A stretch of 9,823 nucleotides of DNA from DAIPHL01 sp036771375. Its GTDB lineage: Bacteria > Synergistota > Synergistia > Synergistales > Synergistaceae. Within the stretch, counting starts at the first letter, position 1; each line of letters begins with the position of its first letter. A program made the translations under genes and the position numbers. The notes under the pieces were generated by a model, which worked only from the letters and a program-made list of their open reading frames with translations, had not been told where the DNA came from and ran no database searches. This document shows positions 6,629-9,823 of the stretch, one piece after another. The stretch spans positions 1 to 9,823 of the forward strand of contig DAIPHL010000087.1 of NCBI GenBank assembly GCA_036771375.1, written 5' to 3'.

Positions 6629-6634
6629 TATAAT
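6629..6634 (+). promoter_or_regulatory. Predicted -10 box of the ychF-ROK unit
   Basis: TATAAT at 6629-6634 lies 58 bases before the ychF ATG. The -35 region (TTCTTC at 6606-6611, 17-base spacing) is poor. Its position in the 162-base divergent gap makes it the best candidate promoter for the two downstream genes. Confidence 0.45.
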
Positions 6635-6679
6635 AAAGATGTAGACAAATTCGAGAACCGGCCAACCGGACGACAAGAT

Positions 6680-6684
6680 GGGAG
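6680..6684 (+). promoter_or_regulatory. Ribosome binding site deciding the ychF start
   Basis: GGGAG sits eight bases before ATG 6693. It overlaps the last base of the alternative ATG at 6678, whose own upstream sequence is a poor site. This supports the 364-residue form. Confidence 0.65.
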
Positions 6685-6692
6685 TTTTTGCC

Positions 6693-7787
6693 ATGTTGCA
6701 CTGTGGAATCGTAGGCCTTCCCCTGAGCGGGAAGAGCACTGTCTTCAACGTCATCACCAGAGCCGGAGCGGAGGTGAAACCCTACGCAGGCGGCAAGACG
6801 GATCCGAACCGGGCCGTGGTGGACGTGCCCGACGCCCGTTTCGACAGGCTGGTTTCCGTCCACAAACCGAAAAAAGAGACACCGGCACAGGTCGAGTTCG
6901 TCGATCTCGCGGGCCTGTCCAAAGGAGCCGGCAAAGGAGAGGGGCTCGGCAACGCTTTTCTGTCCTTCGTTGCGGACGCGGACGCCCTGATCCACGTGAT
7001 CCGCTGTTTTAAAAACCCGGCGGTCGAACACCCCGAAGGGAGCATCGATCCGCTTCGAGACTGGGAGATACTCGATATGGAGCTCATCTTCCGCGATCTC
7101 GGCGTCGTGGAAAACCGCCTGGCGCGCCTTTCGGCAAAAAAAAAGCTCCTCCCGGAGGAGAGCGCCGAAAAGAAACTTCTGGAGCGTTGCCGAGACTGCC
7201 TGATGGACGAGAAACCCCTTCGAAACCTCGACATGACGCCCGAGGAGGCGCGCTCCCTGAGGGGCTTTACCTTCGTCACGTCAAAACCGCAGATCGTCGT
7301 CCTGAACATGGACGAATCGCAGACGGACATCGCGACCCTGCCGGGCGGTCCCGCACTACGGAAAAAGATCTCGGACTCCGGCGTATCGGCGATACGGCTT
7401 TACGGACAGCTGGAGATGGATCTGGGCGACCTGGCCCCGGAGGAAGCGGCGGCTTTCACCGAGGGGCTTCCCATAGAGGAACCGGGGCGGGAACGCCTCA
7501 TCGCGAAAGCGTACCACACCCTCGGCCTGATCAGCTTTTTCACCTGCGGGCCGGACGAGGTTCGGGCGTGGACATTGCACGACGGAGAGAATGCAGTGGA
7601 TGCGGCGGGCACCATACACAGCGATCTGGCGAGGGGCTTTATCCGTGCCCAGGTCGTCTCCTACGAGGACTACACCCAAAACGGCGACTCGCTCGCGAAA
7701 TGCCGTGAGACGGGTGTTCTGCGCCTGGAGGGCAAGGAGTACCGCGTAAGGGACGGGGACATCATCGAGATCCGATTCAACGTGTGA
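6693..7787 (+). CDS. ychF: YchF/OLA1-family P-loop NTPase with TGS domain
   Basis: A cytoplasmic Obg-related NTPase; family members bind ribosomes and often prefer ATP to GTP. The product is 364 residues, matching the usual length. The P-loop is GLPLSGKS at 8-15, the G3 motif is DLAG at 71-74, and the G4 position reads NMDE at 205-208, the altered form that relaxes guanine specificity in YchF. A helical insertion follows at about 120-190. The TGS domain covers about 280-364, with RGFIRAQVVSYEDY at 314-327 and a terminal DGDIIEIRFNV. Most YchF proteins read GLPNVGKS, so the Leu-Ser pair marks a divergent subfamily. ATG at 6693 is preferred over 6678 because GGGAG lies eight bases before it and family members start near this point. 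The ROK gene follows after 13 bases, so the pair is probably co-transcribed. Confidence 0.92.
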   Translation: MLHCGIVGLPLSGKSTVFNVITRAGAEVKPYAGGKTDPNRAVVDVPDARFDRLVSVHKPKKETPAQVEFVDLAGLSKGAGKGEGLGNAFLSFVADADALIHVIRCFKNPAVEHPEGSIDPLRDWEILDMELIFRDLGVVENRLARLSAKKKLLPEESAEKKLLERCRDCLMDEKPLRNLDMTPEEARSLRGFTFVTSKPQIVVLNMDESQTDIATLPGGPALRKKISDSGVSAIRLYGQLEMDLGDLAPEEAAAFTEGLPIEEPGRERLIAKAYHTLGLISFFTCGPDEVRAWTLHDGENAVDAAGTIHSDLARGFIRAQVVSYEDYTQNGDSLAKCRETGVLRLEGKEYRVRDGDIIEIRFNV

Positions 7788-7800
7788 GGGAGGCTGTGAA

Positions 7801-8700
7801 ATGTCCGTAAAAATAGGCATCGACCTCGGGGGCACCACACTGGTCGCCGCCCGGGTCTTCTGTGCCGAGGAGGCTGCACCCCGAATCGACCGGAAGATAT
7901 TCCGAAACACCCCTTCGAGGCGCAGCGTTCCGGAGGTCCTCTCACTCATGGCGGAGATGATCGCCGACCTCGCCTCCGAGGGCGACGTCTCGGGCGTCGG
8001 AGTGGCGGTCCCCGGGATGATCGACCCCGCTCGCCGGATCGTCCACAAGATGCCGAACTTCCCCAGGGACTGGGAGGAGTTCGACCTGTTGAAGGCCCTC
8101 CTCGCCATCACGAAGATGAGCGATCTCGCCCTGCCCGTCAAACTCGAAAACGATGCCAACTGCTACGCCCTGGGAGAAGGAAACGCCGGAGTGGCCGTCG
8201 GCATGACGGATTACGTCGTCCTGACACTGGGGACCGGAATCGGCTGCGGCGTCGTCCTCGGTGGCCGACTTCTCGTGGGAAGCCACGGCATGGCAGGAGA
8301 GGCCGGACATCTGGTGGTAAACGGACAGGAGCCGTGCAACTGCGGCGGTTTGGGACACGCAGAGACGGTGGCGGGAGCGGACGGCACCGCGAAACGGGCA
8401 AAGGCCGCCGGGCTGACCGGAAATTTCCGAGAGCTGTGGGAGCTTCGCCACGGACACGGTGCAAGCAAAATACTCGGAGCGACCGTGGATGCGATGGCCC
8501 GGACAGTCGCCTCGATCTCCCACCTGCTCGATCCGGAGGCGATCGTCCTTGGCGGTGGGATAAGCCAGGCAAGCGGCATTGCGGAGGTCGTTCACGATGC
8601 GGCGCTGCCCTATCTCTCCAGGCCGTTCAGGCACGTCTTGCGTCTGGAGGTCTCCAGGCTGGGAAACGAAGCGGCGATTTACGGCGCCGCCTCCCTGTAA
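7801..8700 (+). CDS. ROK-family sugar kinase (probable glucokinase)
   Basis: A cytoplasmic ATP-dependent sugar kinase of the ROK family, probably phosphorylating glucose or an N-acetylated hexosamine. The 299-residue length is typical. DLGGTT at 8-13 is the phosphate-1 loop. ENDAN at 116-120 carries Asp118, the catalytic base. GTGIGCGVV at 144-152 is the phosphate-2 loop, GEAGH at 166-170 the sugar and zinc motif with His170, and GGGIS at 251-255 the adenosine loop. The zinc motif usually reads CxCGxxGC; here it is CNCGGLGH at 179-186, with His186 in place of the last cysteine. No helix-turn-helix is present, so it is a kinase rather than an NagC-type repressor. GGGAGG lies seven bases before the ATG, and the gene is close behind ychF. 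Confidence 0.88.
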   Translation: MSVKIGIDLGGTTLVAARVFCAEEAAPRIDRKIFRNTPSRRSVPEVLSLMAEMIADLASEGDVSGVGVAVPGMIDPARRIVHKMPNFPRDWEEFDLLKALLAITKMSDLALPVKLENDANCYALGEGNAGVAVGMTDYVVLTLGTGIGCGVVLGGRLLVGSHGMAGEAGHLVVNGQEPCNCGGLGHAETVAGADGTAKRAKAAGLTGNFRELWELRHGHGASKILGATVDAMARTVASISHLLDPEAIVLGGGISQASGIAEVVHDAALPYLSRPFRHVLRLEVSRLGNEAAIYGAASL

Positions 8701-8724
8701 GGACGTCCTCCCGCGTCCCTCCGC

Positions 8725-8753
8725 TTGACAGATCTCTCAAAAGATGGGATCAT
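8725..8753 (+). promoter_or_regulatory. Predicted promoter of the thiT transcript
   Basis: A perfect -35 hexamer TTGACA (8725-8730) is followed after 17 bases by GATCAT (8748-8753), which matches four of six -10 bases. Transcription would start about at 8760, immediately before the first stem of the TPP aptamer. The sharp fit between promoter and aptamer supports both calls. Confidence 0.6.
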
Positions 8754-8760
8754 TCCCTTG

Positions 8761-8860
8761 CATCGGGGGAGCTGATCCGGGAGAACGAGTCGGATCCGCT
8801 GAGAGGAGGCAGAAGCCTCGACCCTTGGAACTTGACTGGGTAATTCCAGAGAAGAAGATG
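8761..8860 (+). promoter_or_regulatory. TPP riboswitch aptamer (THI element)
   Basis: The RNA senses thiamine pyrophosphate and shuts down expression when it is plentiful. Conserved parts appear in order. CATC (8761-8764) closes with GATG (8857-8860). The run GGGGGAGC follows at 8765-8772. A stem GATCCG/CGGATC (8774-8779 with 8791-8796) leads to the core CTGAGA at 8799-8804. An optional stem GAGGC/GCCTC (8806-8810 with 8815-8819) comes next, then GACCCTTGGAAC at 8820-8831. The last element is the pyrophosphate-side hairpin CTGG-GTAATT-CCAG (8836-8849), which contains the TAAT core. The gene downstream encodes a thiamine transporter subunit, as expected for this class. Confidence 0.93.
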
Positions 8861-8920
8861 AAAAGACGTCACAATCGTTTTGATACGCTTCGATTCATAT
8901 TCCAAGAGTTTACAATTCCA

Positions 8921-8950
8921 CCCCCTGTGTAAAATATCCTGTCAGGGGGG
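8921..8950 (+). promoter_or_regulatory. Shine-Dalgarno-sequestering hairpin of the thiT riboswitch
   Basis: CCCCCTG (8921-8927) pairs perfectly with CAGGGGG (8943-8949) across a 15-base loop. The 3' arm is the ribosome site itself, a G-rich run that ends seven bases before ATG 8958. Only TTTCTGT follows, so translational control fits better than termination. The CCCCC arm could instead pair with GGGGG at 8765-8769 in the aptamer, which would free the ribosome site when TPP is absent. The switch mechanism is inferred; the hairpin is directly visible. Confidence 0.7.
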
Positions 8951-8957
8951 TTTCTGT

Positions 8958-9509
8958 ATGAACGAGACGCAGACAAGAAACAGCTCGCAACGAGTGAAGA
9001 TCTTGATCGAAAGTGCGCTTTGCGTCGCTCTTTCCGTGGTGTTGTCGTATTTCAAACTACTTCGGATGCCGCAGGGCGGTTCCGTCACGCTCGAAATGGC
9101 ACCCCTTCTCTTTCTCGCCTATCGGCACGGCTTCAAGTGGGGAATCGCCGCCGGCGCAATGTCCGGTTTGATACAGCTGCTCTTCGGGGGATACGTCGTA
9201 CATCCCGCTCAGGCCATTCTGGATTATCCCCTGGCGTTCGGCTGCGTCGGTATCGCCGGGCTGTTCGGGGAAAAAGCCCTTCTCGGCACGATCGTCGCCG
9301 GCTTTTCCCGTTTTCTCTGCCACGTCGTCTCGGGCGCGATCTTCTTCGCCAAATACGCGCCGGAGGGACAGAATCCCTGGATCTATTCGATCGTCTACAA
9401 CGCCACCTTCATCATACCGGCGCTGATCCTCTCCGCGATCACGGCGCTGATCCTCTGGAAGCGCTTCCTCGACAAAGGCGTGGTTCGCGAAACCGAAAAA
9501 CCGGAATAA
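8958..9509 (+). CDS. thiT: Thiamine-specific ECF transporter S component, ThiT family
   Basis: An integral membrane protein that binds thiamine with high affinity and joins a shared EcfA-EcfA'-EcfT energy module for uptake. The 183-residue length and six hydrophobic segments suit the family. Recognisable family stretches are MAPLLFLAYRHGFKWG at 47-62, QAILDYPLAFGCVGIAGLFG at 85-104, and FLCHVVSGAIFFAKYAPEG at 119-137. WIYSIVYNATFIIPALIL follows at 141-158; His122, Trp141, Tyr147 and Asn148 are plausible ligand residues by family comparison. The start at 8958 is set by the G-rich ribosome site seven bases upstream; an in-frame ATG at 8880 would place coding sequence inside the riboswitch platform. 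No energy-module genes are visible nearby. Control is by the upstream TPP riboswitch. Confidence 0.93.
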   Translation: MNETQTRNSSQRVKILIESALCVALSVVLSYFKLLRMPQGGSVTLEMAPLLFLAYRHGFKWGIAAGAMSGLIQLLFGGYVVHPAQAILDYPLAFGCVGIAGLFGEKALLGTIVAGFSRFLCHVVSGAIFFAKYAPEGQNPWIYSIVYNATFIIPALILSAITALILWKRFLDKGVVRETEKPE

Positions 9510-9612
9510 AGGACGCGTAAAAAAACCGAAGCCGCGGCAAAAACCGGGTTCGCCCAGTCGGCACGAAGACACCAAGGCGCGAAATTCGTGCGACCATCGC
9601 ACGCCATCCGCG

Positions 9613-9652
9613 AAAAAAACAACAGGGGCGGCCCCATCGGGCTACCCCTGTT
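9613..9652 (-). terminator. Strong intrinsic terminator for a leftward unit
   Basis: AACAGGGG (9621-9628) pairs with CCCCTGTT (9645-9652), and the inner GGCCC (9630-9634) pairs with GGGCT (9639-9643), giving a long stable stem. Read on the minus strand it is followed by GTTTTTTT (9620-9613). On the plus strand the downstream sequence TTCTGACATT is a poor U tract. The terminator therefore mainly serves a minus-strand gene to the right, and may also act as a weaker end for the thiT transcript. Confidence 0.85.
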
Positions 9653-9704
9653 CTGACATTCACGTCTGTTCACTTGGACGGAGGAACCCCGGCAGCACGA
9701 GACT

Positions 9705-9821
9705 TCAAACCAGAACGCGGTTCCTACAAATCCCTTTTATCTCTGCATCCCCCGAGCGCTCTTGCGGAAACGTCCGCCAATCCTTCAGAGCGGTCTTGTG
9801 TTGAGCATCATCGCCCGCCGA
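9705..9821 (-). CDS. Possible C-terminal fragment of a leftward gene
   Basis: On the minus strand one frame stays open from the window edge for 38 codons to a TGA at 9705, which lies about 50 bases before the strong terminator at 9613-9652. The peptide is hydrophilic and ends NRVLV; I do not recognise it. Other frames on both strands are also partly open here, so the call rests mainly on its position before the terminator. An untranslated RNA or a long 3' untranslated region would explain the terminator equally well. Confidence 0.25.
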   Translation of the reverse strand, partial: SAGDDAQHKTALKDWRTFPQERSGDAEIKGICRNRVLV

Positions 9822-9823
9822 CC

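Larger units (their letters stand above)
9510..9823. other. Right-edge intergenic region with several hairpins
   Basis: After thiT the plus strand carries no recognisable gene to the window end. An inverted repeat GCACGAA (9561-9567) with TTCGTGC (9585-9591) has a 17-base loop and no U tract. A minor GGG-TTCG-CCC hairpin (9546-9555) is followed on the minus strand by GG and five U residues. The dominant structure is the minus-strand terminator at 9613-9652, reported separately. Sequence right of 9653 probably belongs to a leftward transcription unit. Confidence 0.5.

Noticed and set aside
6531..7031. N-terminal extension of the PAS/GGDEF-like protein up to an ATG at 7031
   Set aside because: The extra 167 codons run antisense through the well-supported ychF gene and across both predicted promoters. 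They show no domain, and the membrane protein begins naturally at 6530.
7187..7708. A 173-codon plus-strand frame inside ychF
   Set aside because: It is an alternate frame of a gene with clear family motifs; the translated peptide is Arg-, Gly- and Pro-rich without any pattern.
8701..8718. A GGACG/CGTCC inverted repeat right after the ROK kinase stop codon, as a terminator
   Set aside because: No U tract follows on either strand, so it does not qualify as an intrinsic terminator. Some read-through into the riboswitch region remains possible.
9057..9602. A 181-codon minus-strand frame across thiT
   Set aside because: It is antisense to a confidently identified membrane protein with a riboswitch in the correct orientation, and its product is a charged low-complexity peptide.

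Overview
The window is a compact, moderately GC-rich bacterial chromosome segment with short gaps and purine-rich Shine-Dalgarno sites. Its contents are a TRAP transporter operon with an ornithine cyclodeaminase/mu-crystallin family enzyme, a GntR/FCD regulator, a ThiT-type thiamine transporter under a TPP riboswitch, and a YchF relative with an unusual P-loop. Together these would suit an anaerobic, amino-acid or organic-acid using bacterium such as a member of the Synergistota. That placement is an inference from gene content, not a proven taxonomic call. No phage, insertion sequence, CRISPR array, tRNA or rRNA gene was recognised.

Positions 1-310 hold no convincing gene. From 4318 down to 311, on the minus strand, runs one transporter-enzyme operon: dctP (periplasmic binding protein), dctQ (small membrane subunit), dctM (large membrane subunit), then the ornithine cyclodeaminase-family enzyme. 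A strong intrinsic terminator lies between dctP and dctQ and should make the binding protein more abundant than the membrane subunits. Divergent to dctP, a FadR-type GntR regulator (4575-5288, plus) very probably controls the operon. The shared promoter region carries two palindromes placed on the predicted promoters. The likely logic is that the regulator senses a carboxylate, the TRAP system imports it using an ion gradient, and the NAD(P)-type enzyme handles an imino or amino acid intermediate.

From 5334 to 6530 (minus), convergent with the regulator, lies a four-helix membrane protein with a PAS-like segment and a GGDEF-like domain whose signature has decayed to KGHRI. Divergent from it is a two-gene plus-strand unit: a YchF-family nucleotide-binding translation-associated protein (6693-7787) and a ROK-family sugar kinase (7801-8700).

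A promoter-like TTGACA site, a TPP riboswitch aptamer (about 8761-8860) and a predicted hairpin that hides the Shine-Dalgarno sequence precede thiT (8958-9509), the thiamine-binding S component of an ECF transporter. No EcfA or EcfT gene is visible, so the S component probably shares a module encoded elsewhere. At the right edge a very strong intrinsic terminator faces the minus strand. It suggests that a leftward gene ends just inside or beyond the window; an open frame at 9705-9821 is a weak candidate for its C-terminus.

Most of the window is recognisable biology. The points most worth checking are the dctP/dctQ intercistronic terminator whose 3' arm can also pair over the dctQ start codon, the twin-palindrome divergent promoter, the missing cyclodeaminase aspartate, and the degenerate GGDEF membrane protein.
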